Below are positions 22,148-35,283 of a stretch of 64,000 bases of DNA, piece after piece. This DNA is from Platerodrilus igneus (taxonomy: Eukaryota; Arthropoda; Insecta; Coleoptera; Lycidae), in contig JARFIW010001459.1 of the NCBI GenBank assembly GCA_036346225.1, positions 62,001 through 126,000 on the forward strand, in the 5' to 3' direction. Positions within the stretch are counted from its first letter, which is position 1, and each line of letters opens with the position of its first letter. The notes under the pieces were generated by a model. That model was given only the letters and a program-made list of their open reading frames with translations. It was not told where the DNA came from and made no database searches. The position numbers and the translations under genes are program-made.

Positions 22148-24095
22148 TATATATATATTATTTTTCCAACAAGGGTGATTGCACAGATCCGTTAAAAACG
22201 ACGTACAAGAATACCACAAAACAGCACGCCAAAAACGTCTAACTTCTAGTAGAGCTGACAGATAAGAAAGCTTGTCGAGCACATTTACGTAACGCCAAAT
22301 TGTAATCAAACGATTACTCTGACAAACAACTCTTTCAGATATGAAGAAAATAATCATTTTAACAAATAGCAGTTTAACGTTGTAATAGAACGACATCAAA
22401 CTACACAAACAGTATAGATAATTGACAATGTAGTAAAATGTAATTCAAAGCAGATAATCGTTGGCTAACATGGAACATTATGAGTAATACTATGAAAAAA
22501 TGAAGGCAGGGCATTGCTTGCAGTAGGGTTGCCAGAAACTCTTTAAATTAAATTAAATCGACATTTACTCACAAACCTTATCCTGAGACTAAAACTAATA
22601 AATGAGTCTTTAGAAATCACTCAAAATAATTAAACAAATTGATTTAAATTTTAGCTCTAAGTGTCTTCTTGTTGTTTGGGTTTAATTTACCAGCTTTGAC
22701 TTTTTCCAAAACATGATTACTGAGACATGGTGAGTCTTCCTTTAGATCATTTTAAAAAGTCAAAATTTTTATGCAAATTAACCAACTACATTGATGATAA
22801 ATCATTTAGATTATATACGTCCATTCCAATTTTTAAACTCTCCTATGATAGCATTAATTTGATTAAAATACATATAGCGATATATTTTTAAATTACTTTT
22901 GAATGTCAAATTTGTTGTACCTTTTTGAATACTAATTTATTCACGTAAACCTGCTGTGCTACAAAAGGTAACCCCGCACATCGCTGATTTAAGTAACAGT
23001 GGTCTAAACGCAAGTTTCCATTGACTTTAAATAACGAGTTCCTTTTGACGTAATAGTTCCAGGCGGATCCAGCGGTTTCGAGAAGTTTCGCGATTGTTTC
23101 ACTGTACCTCTTATTACCGTTTCAGGCTATTCAAAATCTAGGTCATTTAAGTGTGTCGTTTACCTATAGTTTGCTTCAACATTCTAGTCTATTTTAGAAT
23201 ATGGGATCAATAAACACTCTTTTTAGAAGTATGTCCTTTTGTTATTTAACTACAAATGAAATCCTTTTAGAATATTTGTTATTGCCAGTTTCTCGTTATA
23301 ATTGATAGTATTCATATGCACTTGAACTAAAACTATAGAAAACATGAACCTTTTATTATAAAATATGGGTGAACCTCTTTTGAGAGCATTTACACAAACA
23401 AGATACTTTAATAAACTATCTGGTATGAATGAAAGCTTTTTTAATCACAGAGGAGTATGCTTTAAAGGTACCTAATAGTGTTTATTCATGACACTGCACG
23501 AACGTTCATATAAATCGATGTTTCACAAATTTATTTTTTCTTGAATTCTCTCCCATTTATGAAGTAAAATCTTTGTCATACAATGTAATATGATCTTTTC
23601 ATGACCTTTAATGACAGTATTTTCTCCAAAATTAAAACACAAAATTTTAAATTGATCTCACTGTTCACGTTTAGTGTAATAGTTCAATATTCACACTGAT
23701 AAACTAAATTTTTTTTATTACTACTGTACACAGCTTTTTATATTAAGCCTATAATACACACGTATAACAGCATACTGGTAATGGCATTTCTCTTTAGTAA
23801 TTCAAAATTAATTTTTTTTACATCCTCCTCAAATTTAAAAATCAATCTTTCTTCAACCTATCCTTTATTGCTTGAGAACTTCCTGTATATTTTTTCATCA
23901 GCTTCTGAATTCTCTCATACTAAAAAAAAAGCCTCATCAGGCATCAGATTCAATTTAAATTAAATTTTTTATCATACACTATATTCACAATATGCTGCTA
24001 AATGCTATAACTAAATTTCACAATGTCAATCACAGATTGGATAGTCTTCTTCACATTGTCCCAAATTACACTGCATAGTCTCAACTATTGCTGCC
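22148..24095. other. Unassigned AT-rich stretch
   Basis: No coding block or TE motif that I can support on either strand. A slightly GC-richer stretch lies at about 22940-23160. It may be a decayed LTR of the gag-pol remnant that follows, but no clear LTR match is visible. Confidence 0.4.
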
Positions 24096-25990
24096 ATGCT
24101 TATAGACAAAGCAAAAAGGTCTTTGAATTGTCAAATACATCCATCTACCGCAAATACTGTATATCTCTTCGAGAAAAATAAGTTTTCAAGTCAGGTTTTG
24201 AAACAATTCACTTATTACCTAACCTCGCCAGAATACTATCAATTGACATTGGACAAATATATCGTTTATTACTACGCTGATTTATTCTTCTAGCATATAA
24301 ACATAATTTCATATTATCATCGCTTTTCCTTACTACAGCTAAATTATTCACACAATACATATTTGATTTCTCGATGATATCCTCATTCAACTTTTTCTCA
24401 ATCTCTATTTCATCCTCTTCTGAAATAGGATTAACTTTTGAAGTTTCCGTATTGATAACTTCCACCTTATGTTTGTAACCTGTAGCAGTTCTTGACTTTC
24501 CATCTTCTAAGTCAGAATATTATTTAATAATAATTCCACTTTATTTTTTACTTCACCGGAATCACTAATAATGTTCTTCACTTCTACCTCATTACTGCTT
24601 CTGATTCTAATTAATATAATTTTTTGCTACTCCACTATTTATTTTTTAATCTCATTTAATATATTTTTCCTCACATATAATTATCTTATTTTCTGTGTCT
24701 ATTCTCAACTTCAACTTATCTATCAAATTCATCCCAAATATAGCATCCATTTATAATCTTGATACAAAATCGTAGACTCATGCTCAAACTTCATATCCCC
24801 TAACTCACATTTCAAAATCACCATACTATTTATACTTGTCCGCTCTCTATTGTTCGGTGCTACTAAGTTACGTTTCTTTACGGGTATCACATTTAAATTA
24901 AAATAAGGTAGTAAATTTAAGTTATCACCCCTTTTTAATTCAAATTTTATAAAATCACGTTGATGTTGATATTGATTAATTTTAACGGATGTGTTTGGTC
25001 TGCTTCCCATTGAAAATCCTGCCTCGATCAAGACAGTCTCGCCCTATATTATAATTTCTGCATATGTACGATTATTTACTCATGCTGAATTACCTTCATA
25101 CTCTCCAGCACATTATAAATTTTTATTGTTATTACTACTTTCTCTATCTATATTCTTATTTTTCAAAGTCTTTGTCTCATTATTCCTTTCCACTCCCCTT
25201 CTTGGTATGATACTCTAGTTCTAATTTGACCTATTATAATTAATGAGATCAAAATTCTTATTTTTTTATACGTTCTGACCTTGCAGTTCTCTGACATTTA
25301 ACAAAATTTACCGGATGTTTCCTAAGCCTATTCTCCGTTCTTCTTAGATGACCAATTTCATCGTATCATTGCAAGTTTTTAAAACTACGTCTTTGCCTAC
25401 AATATTTTGCAAAGCTATACATAGCCTGACTTCCACCTCAAAATCTTCTGTCAAGTACTTAATAATCTGTTTATCTTCCACGGGAGGATCTAATTGTTTC
25501 ACCACAGTAAATTTCTTCATAGCGTTTAGCTCTTTTGTTATACATAAGTTTACGTTATATTTTTCCATAATTAAATTAATCCCCTACTCAATAATTGTTG
25601 ATCATGCCCCAGAAATGTTTTAAAATTTAGGTTTAAAATCTATAAATTTTCTCAATTCATTTCCTATTATACTAAACCATACCTCTGCACTCTCTTTTAA
25701 CACTGACCTAACTATATTTAATTTGGTTTGTTCATCTAAACTACCTTGTACTAAAGTCCTGACATTATTTTAACATATCTTAAGATTTAATTTATTTTCG
25801 CCTGAAATATGGAATATTGCTCTAATAGAACAGTACTTTGACTCTATCTCATGGATTCATCCAAATTCTGTAAAATATTTTGCACTCTATGCTCTAAATT
25901 CTTTACTTTATTTACAAAATCTGTGCAACAACTTCTCAAGTCATTTTTATGTTTCAGAACCGGCACGACAACTTTTTTCAATTTAGTTTA
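24096..25990 (-). pseudogene. Old gag-pol remnant related to the 12.9-20.2 kb LTR element
   Basis: Minus-strand blocks in element order. Gag around 25720-25344 includes KQLDPPVEDKQIIKYLTEDF, matching the young element's gag. A protease region at 25031-24729 has LVAPNNRERTSINSMV; the active-site position reads EAG rather than DTG. An RT fingers block at 24465-24208 has NLAVVRKSDDNMKLCLYARR and SIDSILARLGNK; a palm-like KPDLKTYFSRRDIQY block follows near 24170. Many stops and frame changes. It keeps an RT segment that the young element has lost, so it is not simply a copy of the deleted form. Confidence 0.75.
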
Positions 25991-26094
25991 CTTCCTGACA
26001 TGTCCTTAATTTTATCATTCACATTTTTTCACACTCTTCTTGATTTGATTTTATTAGGCAATTTCCTGTATTTGTACCAGCAGCAGTTTCAAAT

Positions 26095-26675
26095 CGACTG
26101 ATCTACTTTGACTAAATTAACGCAGCTATTATTCGACCATTGACCTATATTGGGTCCATAGTCGCATTGACTTTGGGACCTTTTAGTTGAATGACCTACT
26201 TTAGACCCATAGTCAGGGTGCTTTAGTCGATTGACCTACATTGGGTCCATAGTAATATTGAGTTTGGGACCAGTTTAACCTAGTGACCTACTTTGAATCC
26301 AGAGCCGCATAAACTTTGGGACCAAGGTATTACATTCATTTAGTTGAATGACCTATTTTAGGTTCATAATCACGTTTTTTAGTCGATTGACCTACATTGG
26401 GTCCATAGTAACATTGACTTTGGGATCAGTTTAACCTGCTGACCTACTTTGAGTCTTTAGTCTCATAGACTTTGGGACCAAAGTATTACACTTTTTGATT
26501 TGATTGACCTATTTTAAGACCATAATCACGTTGTTTTTAGTTGATTGACTTACATTGGACGCGTAGCAACATTGACTTTGGGACCAGTTTGACCTACTGA
26601 CCTACTTTGGTTCGATAGTCACATTGACTTTGGGACCAGTTGACCTACTCACCTACTTTGGGTCCATAGTCGCAT
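26095..26675. repeat. Minisatellite with ~30-60 bp submotifs in a ~150-165 bp higher-order unit
   Basis: The motif TTGACCTACATTGGGTCCAT and its partner TTGACTTTGGGACCA alternate through the stretch. The longer unit beginning GTCGATTGACCTAC recurs at about 26226, 26392 and (diverged) 26541, giving spacings of about 166 and 149 bases. No coding signal. Confidence 0.85.
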
Positions 26676-26679
26676 AGTT

Positions 26680-28651
26680 TTACTACTAACGTCTGTAGAC
26701 AAAAAGATTTTTAAAAGTAAATAAGTGCGAAGAAGATGCTACATGTTTGGATAAGATGTTGGTTAAAGAGTGTAATGAAAATATTCTAGAGGCTACAGAC
26801 AGAGTTGAACGATTAGACTGCATGTATAAAAGCAAGAAAGACAATAATGTAGACTGGTTGGTTGAGATATGACTTGTAAATAAGCGGGGATAAAGGTAAA
26901 GTAACATAATACACAGGTAAGACAAGAATACACAAGAATCGGTAACAAACGTTGAAAACTGGGGAAACATACAAGACAAGGAACAATATAGTTTGAATGC
27001 AAGTTAGAATGAGGCGATCAGATGTGCGCGTGTAATAGATGCGTGTTTTGGTGCTTGGGTGGAAGTTAGTTGCCGGACAACTTCGTAGAAAGTGACATCC
27101 GTTAGATATTTTCAATGAGGGTTTCGAACTAAAATACTTGTTTGCAAGTAGAATTTTCGAATTTTTAAGGTGGTTGAAGACGGTTGTGAAGTATACGGAG
27201 AAATACTCAATAATAATGGCCGGTTTTGCAAAATGAGACGACTGTTAGTTGTTGTGGAGTGGAGGAATTCGTAAAATCTGTGAATGATTGAGAAGTTTAT
27301 TGAAAAAAGTGAGCTTGGGGATGAGGTGTAACGATTCAGGGGTGGAATTCGGAGGTTATATAAACGACAAGGCAGTTAGGGCTCTCTTTTCTTTTGCTTG
27401 TTGATCTTTAACCAAACTTTGTGTAATAGTAAATGTGTATAAGTAAGTTTAAATTCTTTTTATTATAATTAAAATGCACAAGTTGGTGCTACGGTAATAT
27501 TGCAATTATGAACATCTAAAATACAGTTGATAACCGAAGCTGGTAGAAAAGTAAGTAAACCTTTTTACTACATACATATGGTTGAAAGCGCTTGTTGTGC
27601 ACTGGTAGAAGTGTAGTATATTGATGTACGGGAGCATGAAAGTACTGTGCTTTAGCAACTGAGAAATCTGAGTGGAGGCGTGTAGTTTCTGATGGTTAGA
27701 GGCCACCTGGAGCAATTCTTGAACAAACAATCTAGAGGGATGACCACATCGGAGATGATTTTAACGCAGCGAACTGGTGGTGCGTAATCCAGGTAATTCA
27801 ACCTTTTAAAACTTTTGAATATTGTGAATTTTTTGGTGATTATGACAATTTTGTGATTTTTGTAGATTTTGTTGTATTATAAGGATATTTTTAATTGACA
27901 ATTTTACTTTGAGAAGAGGTTGTATGAAAACATATTTATGTGCTATTTGGTATTACGAACTGAAGGTGTAATATTGGTTTTTGTACAAAGTAAAGGGGTT
28001 TTTGGTCATTTTTCAGTGCAGTAATTAGCACATAGGTACTGAAAGGTTTTCGCTATGAGCTCGTAATAGACCTGGGGTTTATAGTAAAATTTAGGGATAA
28101 GCCCATGTTACTTTTATTTAATGATCTATGTAAATTGATAAGTTTACAAATTATTTCATTTAAAATGACTTTATTTAAGAATTGGTAATATCTGTTAAAC
28201 ATCCAAGGTGAATGAAAAATGTAAGACTAAAATTTCTAAATTGCCAATTTATGTTCCAATAAAACGTGATGTACTTTTGGCAGTCAAATTTTATATATTT
28301 TTTGAATATTAAGGTATCATTTTCAGAAAGCAAGTGAGCAGCAGTGGCAAATATCCCTGAGGAAGCTGAGCAAAAAGCTGGAGGTTTTGGCGCCCGAATT
28401 GGAAAGCATCTTCAAAAGGTATTATTGTAGGGTGATATGTAATGCAACTCTAAGTGGGAGGACTTGATTTCCAGAGTAGATGTAAATTATTTGTGACAAT
28501 ACAAATTTTAGAGAAACTTTTCAGAAGCACCTACACGGCAATAATGACGCCCAAAGTTAGGGGCACGAATTAACTCGATGGTATCTTGGAGAAGCTCGCA
28601 GAAATTAAGACGGTCCAACGGAGGGGTTCTATTAGTTAGAGCCTAGCGTTC

Positions 28652-28655
<4 letters not shown>
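26680..28655 (+). repeat. Solo LTR-like sequence, plus orientation (5' edge uncertain)
   Basis: Contains the promoter block TATATAAA at 27356-27363 followed by TTAGGGCTCTCTTTTC, nearly the same as the promoter of the solo LTR at 29631 (TATATAAA then TTTAGCTCTCTTTTAT). Near its right end, GACGCCCAAAGTTAGGGGCA (about 28550) corresponds to GACGCCCAAACTGTGGGGCT near the end of the 2.12-kb LTRs. It ends TTCACAATAA against a (TA)n tract. The left edge meets the minisatellite and is not defined. No gene inside. Confidence 0.6.

Positions 28656-28705
<50 letters not shown>
28656..28705. repeat. (TA)n microsatellite
   Basis: TA run separating two LTR-like units. Confidence 0.95.
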
Positions 28706-28707
<2 letters not shown>

Positions 28708-30839
28708 CTCTAATTTAGACCAGGATAGAAAATTAATAAACGACATCAAATAATTTTAATCACCGTGTATAAGGAAGCTTTGGGTACTAATACGCTTCAT
28801 TTAAAGGCATATTGGATAAATTCGTCATTTACTTCTAAACATAGGGTTTATATTGTTTAGATAATGTTAAACACCGTGTATAAGGAAGCTTTGGAAAATA
28901 GTACGCTTAATTAAAGGCCTACTGTGTAGATTTAAATCATTCAATTAGAATGTAGGGTTTGTATATAATCATAATCAACGTGTAGAAAGAAGTAATATAG
29001 AATTTCAATAGATTATTAAAACCGTGGAGCATAAAAATTTATTCGTTTCATTAAAAATAAGGGGTTTAGATTATTCACTGGAAGCTTTCTATAAAAGAAG
29101 CCGACTTAAAATGTTCAACTTGTATTTAATTTAATCTTTCCAAGTACTAAAACTATTGAGAAATTATAAAAGACGCGGGGAAGTCACGAAAGAGCCTTCA
29201 GCGTATTAGAACTCAGAATACCTGCAAAGATAACGATGTATATGATAGTCAATAAGCTTCAAGCTATATGAGTGCAAGTAAGAAAGCTAGTTTGTGGTAT
29301 AGAGACAAGCGAGATGAAATGTATTGGTAGTTAAATAAGGGGAAATATGTAAAACAAGAGCACAGGTTGTAGATAGAATGAACAGACTAGATTAGCGAGA
29401 AAGGTTGAAATAAGATGCAAACATGAGAAGTGGAAGCATATGAGTTTATAGGTAAAATTAATTAGTTGTTTTCGGACGTGATGCGAGGCGTGTGGAAATT
29501 TCTTAGATTTCAACTCGGACGAGTGCAAATTTTAGAAGAATCATTGTGCCGAGCCATCGGAAAGAAAAATAAAATGCGAATTTCTTAAAATCGTCCGTCG
29601 CGGGACAAATTCGACTTGCGAGCGAGCCATTATATAAACCCGTGCTGATAGGAGTTTAGCTCTCTTTTATTTTTGATTTTATTCGATACTTCAAGCAGTT
29701 TTGATCTTCATTTTCGATACGTCAAGCAGAATACATGGTGATTACGTGCTACGATAAAAGTTATTATGCATTAGTGCACTTAGAGAAGATAGATAAAGGT
29801 AATAAAGTCTAGTTATATTTGCGGGTATTACTGTACCAATTATCCAAATTAGTAACGATAAATAAATAAATAGAAGTATGCAGTTTTGGTAGAGCGTGAA
29901 AGGATTATGAATTTCATTGCTATTTTTCGGGAGTGTTAGTGATCAAATGTTATTCGTAAACGTGATTAGATCCATAAAACAAGAGTTCGATATACCTAGA
30001 TGAGTTCCTGAGAAGCCCTGAAACCTTTTAGATGAATGGTGGTGTAGAAAAATTTTAAAGGCGGCCAGAAATCCGAAGACGTAAACATAAACCAGCTGGA
30101 ATGTTGGGATCAGCAAGGAAGATGTACATTGGAGCCACGAGTGCATTAACCTTCAGGTAACTTATGCATTGTTGTTCGATCTTAGATGTTTTGGTGTGTG
30201 TTGAATATCTTTATAATTTGTTTGATAAAAATGGACAGTAGTAATTTGTATAAACAACAAATTTTGAATTTTAAGGTAGAATTTTCTTGTATAAGTAGAA
30301 AGGAGTATTTATCAGGTTTATGTTTTTGATTATGATGAAAATTTGGGTCTGTCTTTGAGCTCAATTAGACTAACCTATTAAATTAACGTAAAGGGGTGGG
30401 AGATGCTCCCTTTTATTCAGACTCAGGTCTGCAAATATTGTGTACTTAATTAAGTATGCATCCTACAAGGACTCTAATTATGGATGCAAATTAAAATGAT
30501 GACAAATTTGAACTTGAAATTTTACGATGCTGAAATTTATGCTAAAATTTAAGTTTGAAATTTTAATGTATTGTGAATATTGGTGTAAATAGAGTTAACG
30601 TTGAGATTTGTGGTAGGAATGTGTTTTTTTTATGAATGAGGATGAAAGTTTTACCTAGGTGAGAAGCCGAGGCGGAAGGAGTCAAGAGGCGGAAGGAGTC
30701 AAAAGGCGATATTCAGGTAAGAAATCGATTATCAGAAGGAGAGGATAGGCCAGAAGAAAGTCAACGGACAAGAGAAACACTGCAATTCTTGGCACCCGAA
30801 CGAGGGGCCATTCACCGTAGTAACGAGAGAAACACAGTA
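28706..30839 (+). mobile_element. Solo LTR (about 2.13 kb) of a family related to the 12.9-20.2 kb element
   Basis: Begins TACTCTAATTTAGACCAGG, the plus-strand equivalent of the young LTR start (TACTCATATTTAGACCAGG in its own orientation), and ends GAAACACAGTA. Length agrees with the 2.12-kb LTRs. Shared internal blocks: CACCGTGTATAAGGAA near the start, a TATATAAA box at 29631-29638, AACGTAAAGGGGTGGGAGAT near 30390, and CTTGGCACCCGAACGAGGGG near the end. Flanked on both sides by (TA)n and with no internal region, so it is a solo LTR left by recombination. Open frames inside are not genes. Confidence 0.82.
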
Positions 30840-30844
<5 letters not shown>

Positions 30845-30876
<32 letters not shown>

Positions 30877-30896
30877 TATATATATATAAATATATT
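30845..30896. repeat. (TA)n microsatellite with TAAATA interruptions
   Basis: TA run, right flank of the solo LTR. Confidence 0.95.
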
Positions 30897-32853
30897 GCTA
30901 TAATAATAGGGTTATTTAAGGTCATATAGAGTCACAAGAGAGGCATATTTTATGAAATATTATAAAAATCACGAAAACCAAGCTTTTAAATCACAAAATA
31001 TACATACTTCATTCATTATGCAAAAAGGAAATACAAATCACCCTGTATAAAATCAATATCAAGCTACAATTAATCAAAGGGAGCTCATTTGGTAATAATA
31101 TCACCACATTCACGAAAATAAATATTTGCTAAAGGAATCCAATCATTTTTAGAACATTTAAGACATTTTTAAGCATAAAATCAAATGGAAGTTTAACATA
31201 TTTGAAAAAAAAAATAACCGTGCAATAAAATTTCTTTCTAAACGCAGTTTAGTAGAAAAGTCAAACGCATATAACTTATATCAGTTTGTATAGGCAAACA
31301 TTTTAAAACAAGCATATTAGATATAGCATCAGTATTAGAGACGATGGGGTACGTGTAACTTACAACGTACACGAAGTACCATTTCTTAAACAAATCCCGC
31401 TAGAAAGTACAGTAATACGTGCGGTTTGGAACGAATAGAAAATGCCATATTAAAAACAAGCATATGTAATTAGAGCATGGAAATTAGAGGTCCGATATAT
31501 GTGCAGTTTGAAACGTGCACATAAGACTATTTGTTAATAGGTTCCTTTTCAAAGTTGCGGGATACATGACATATAGAAGGTATATATTTATACCCGCTAA
31601 AATTCAACACCTTGTAAATAACAACTGAAACGCCTTATCCACTGACAAACAACTTATAGCGGGCTGTCAACCAATGAGAACGCGTGGAGCATTCTAGAAG
31701 AAAATTGTTTATAAAACTAACCGAAGCAGATAAAAGGTATTCATTCCATAATCGACGCACCGACGGTAGTAGTTGAAACAAGATTATTACGTAAATAAAA
31801 TATAGTGAAAGTTATAAGTTGAAGAGATTGAAATATAACATAAATTAATAATTTCATGTGATAAACAGTAAAGTGCGTTAAAATAAGTGTATATAAAATT
31901 CTGCCGTTGAAATAAACGTTAAGTCCAGAATTAATTAATAAATAAAATCTTTGCAGTTTATTAATTTAGGGCACTGGTTTGCGAAATTTATAATAAACTA
32001 GAGAACGACGTTAATATAATTGATCACTGGATCACAATATTAATAATTAATACACTAGAGCACGACGTTAATATTCCAAATAAATCTCTAAGGTTAATAC
32101 TTCAAATCATTGGGCAGACGAATTCGAGTTGCTGGTGAATATTTCAAAATACTGGGTCAACACGCTAAGCTGATGGCTAACGACTCCAAGCTACTGAACA
32201 AACGACGGATTTGGGCCAGAAAGCTCCAGCGAGAAAAACAAAGAGGAATATAAAGTCATGACTATCTTTTCAATTTATAGTATGTTACATTTATAATTTT
32301 AAATAATTAGTGTATTTGGGGGCGAACTCTAAAAAGTTGCATGTGAGTAATATTTTGTGGAAAAGGTCAACAAAAATTTGGTTGGAACGTAAAAGTATGC
32401 TTAAGAAAAAGGATATTCCTTTGAACGTTCGACAAAACTATTCGTGGTAGAAATACAATTTTTTGCTGGCTCTAATTACTAAAAAAAGTGTAAAAAAAAC
32501 TATAATCTTAGCAAAGACTAATTTCATAGAAATGTTTATTTAAATTTGATTTAAAAGTTCTATAAAAAGCAAAGGATATTAAAAAGGGTGCAGATTTATA
32601 AATTGTAATCCTATTTATTTCATTATATAAATTTTGGTGAATTAGTTTGTTTTATGCGGAGATATTGAGTGCTGGAAAGGAGTGAGTGAAAATTCTCTGT
32701 TATCATATCATCGATCACTCTGTGCGGGTATTACTGAGCTAGTTGTGGCATAAATATAATTGTGTTAATTTTAAATTATTTTAAAGGCACAGAGAGGTGG
32801 CGATCAGCAGGCAATTGATCGTTGTAAATCAGGCAAATGGCGATAGTGTAGCA
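30897..32853. mobile_element. Candidate solo LTR of another family (TG...CA, between (TA)n tracts)
   Basis: The stretch begins TGCTATAATAATAGGG and ends GATAGTGTAGCA, giving TG...CA with short inverted ends (TTGCTA and TAGCAA), and sits between two (TA)n tracts. On the plus strand TTTATAAAAC at 31708-31717 could be a promoter, followed by CATTCCATAATCGACGCACC. No gene, no internal region and no second copy in the window, so the call rests on end structure only. Confidence 0.4.
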
Positions 32854-32861
32854 ATACATAC

Positions 32862-32900
<39 letters not shown>
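32862..32900. repeat. (TA)n microsatellite
   Basis: TA run preceded by ATACATACATATAT. Confidence 0.95.
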
Positions 32901-32904
<4 letters not shown>

Positions 32905-34018
32905 TTGCGAGGTCTATCTATGATTTAAGCCCCACAGTTTAAGCTGCCAAAATACCTGTAGTTTTCTCTGGAGTCGACGATGTCCTTCCTTAATCAACGC
33001 CAACCTACTGCCAGCTTTTTACTATAAATACATAAAACTCAGATTGATCAACAAAGTTCCCCACGGCTGCTCAGCTGCCATATGAAATACACTACCATGC
33101 TATTCAACAAAAGCAAACGCAGCTACAGTGACGATTTATTCATAGAAAAATTCTACACCAAAAGTACTCATTAATTCTTATTTCACACATTGGTTACATT
33201 ACAAACATTCTCCTTTGAAATGATACATTTTTCTAAATAATTTTTAACCAAACAAAAAAACTATTTTTTCAAGTAACAGGGCCTTTTTATAAACCTTACG
33301 TTACCCCAAGTTTAATAAGAGCTCACAGTAAAACATATAAACACTCGTGCTAATTTTCGCACAGCAAAATACCATAAGTCCCTTTTATCTTGTCCATAAA
33401 CAAATATTACATAAATTATTTTACACATATAAAATTCCCTCATAAAGTATGGTCAAATAATAAATCATCAAAGTTCATTCGGTACCTTCTTAGTCCATTA
33501 AATTTATAGAAATATACCCATAAGGAATAAAATACCATTACACATCAAATAAATCCACAAAAGCAATTATATACAAAGATCTGTTACCTGGAATACACCA
33601 CCACACATGTATTCACAATCATACCATCGATCAATGTTCCCCTCATCAATGACTGCACGTTTGGGAACCTCCCCAGTTTGTATTATGCCATTCTAGACTG
33701 AAAGTTGCTACGCCGTTCTCTCAATCACCACTTGACGATACAGCCAGACTCTACCAACTCTGCTACTGGTCCAATTTACCATGGGTAAACCACCAAATCA
33801 ATCCATCACAATCTTTACTGCATTTTTGTGCATGCCTTGTACCAACAACCATATAAAGCAATTTGTACTTACTTTCATCAAGTATGCTTCGAATCTTTAA
33901 ATTATCTTTCTCATTAATTTGAATACTGCTAGTACAAACCCTACATTATAATTTGAATTAGGGCCTTTATACTTGCGGCCACGTCCCCAATGCTCCAACC
34001 GGAGGTACTACATTCGGT
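32901..34018 (-). repeat. LTR remnant, minus orientation
   Basis: Near its left end, AGCCCCACAGTTTAAGCTGC (about 32928) matches AGCCCCACAGTTTGGGCGTC near the end of the 2.12-kb LTRs. At 33937-33975, ACAAACCCTACATT and GGGCCTTTA match in reverse the block AAAGGCC...ATGTAGGGTTTGT at 28913-28965 of the solo LTR. So this is a decayed, shortened member of the same LTR group. The right edge, towards the LINE, is uncertain. No gene. Confidence 0.5.
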
Positions 34019-35283
34019 TTAAACGCGAAAATAATCGTGCTTCTGATTAATTCTGACTTCATAGTTAATCCACCCTAAATAAAAAACTAAATAAAAATCT
34101 AACAAATATAAAAATCTAACAAACCTAACAAGCTCTAACAATCTAACAAACATAAAAATCTGACCAACTGAAACAAAGCTAAAAACAGGGTTGTAAATAA
34201 TGGTATCCCAAGCGCTGACTTTGGAGTGTACGCGATCAACAAGACACAAGCAAAAATAAGAGGGGGAGGGATCCGTAATACCGGAAAGCAGACGCCGGCT
34301 CTGCTTACCAGTGCGACCTGAAGGGTCGTCTTAAAACTATCCAAATCTAGCTAACTAATTTAAATTCATCCCTAGCTTTCCCTATCATTCCCTAACTGAT
34401 TTATATTATGATTACAATCTTCACTATTCTACTCTTCCTTCCCAAATATATACTGCAACCAATATGGCGACAGAACGTCAAACAAAATAAATATGCCACA
34501 AAATGCCACAATGCATGCTAATAAATAAATAAATAAATATAAAGTGTAAATATAAAATATAAGTAAATATATAAATAAATGTCTAATAAGCGTTAAACAT
34601 ATAGCAGTGCACAAAAAAGCAAAAGCATCACCTTATTTATTAGGTGCACTCGCACAAGCATTATGTCGGCTAGCACCATTACACACAAAACGTGCTTGTT
34701 AAATTATTTCAAAAACTACTAATTAATGTAAATCAAAGCTTGTGCGAGTACAGCCGCCACAATTTAAGTCTTACCTCCATGATAAAATTCTCCAGCATCC
34801 GAAGATTTGGTCGTCTGCTTACATCTAACTGTAACTTACTTCTAAGGGTAAGATGGGGTGCACTGCTAAAGTCCTGGTGGGTATGCACTAAATGTTCTTG
34901 GGGGGGATCACATTCACTATCACTATCACTTCACTTTCAAGTCCTGGGGGGATGCACGGTTTCACTCCATTTTATTATCTTTGTTTATTTTATTGATTTA
35001 ATTTAATGAGTGTTTCTGATTTGTTTGTTATTGTTTATTTGTTATTATTTATTCCCGATTTCCCGATTTTCCGCACATAATTATGAAGATAGGCAGTGAT
35101 TGTATTAATGGTGTGGGGGTTTCTCGTGCATATTGGACATTTGGGTATAATTATCATGTTATTTTATTATTATTATTATTTTTTTATTTTTAATATAAGG
35201 TTTTGGTTATATCTATGCTCGTATCCTTACTCACGCCAAGTCAATCTAAAATTTTCCAATCTTCCCACTAACCCCACCGAATT
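34019..35283 (-). other. Probable 3' untranslated region of the LINE, boundary not fixed
   Basis: About 1.2 kb beyond the ORF2 stop without coding signal. Contains TCTAACAAACATAAAAATCT-type short repeats (about 34090-34165), (AAAT)n near 34515, a 12-bp perfect inverted repeat (ACTCGCACAAGC at 34648-34659 and its complement at 34738-34749) and a duplicated AAGTCCTGG(T/G)GGG near 34868 and 34939. No clear poly(A) end is seen, so where the LINE stops is unknown. Confidence 0.4.

Noticed and set aside
22027..22408. ORFs at 22027-22242 and 22100-22408
   Set aside because: They run across the foldback end and the TA tract; no protein-like features.
26095..26675. CRISPR-like array
   Set aside because: Repeats are irregular in spacing and diverged, spacers are themselves repeats, and the context is eukaryotic; it is a minisatellite.
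27506..30364. Several 60-74-aa minus-strand ORFs (for example 27506-27730, 29943-30146)
   Set aside because: They lie within solo LTR sequence, low-complexity and without family features.
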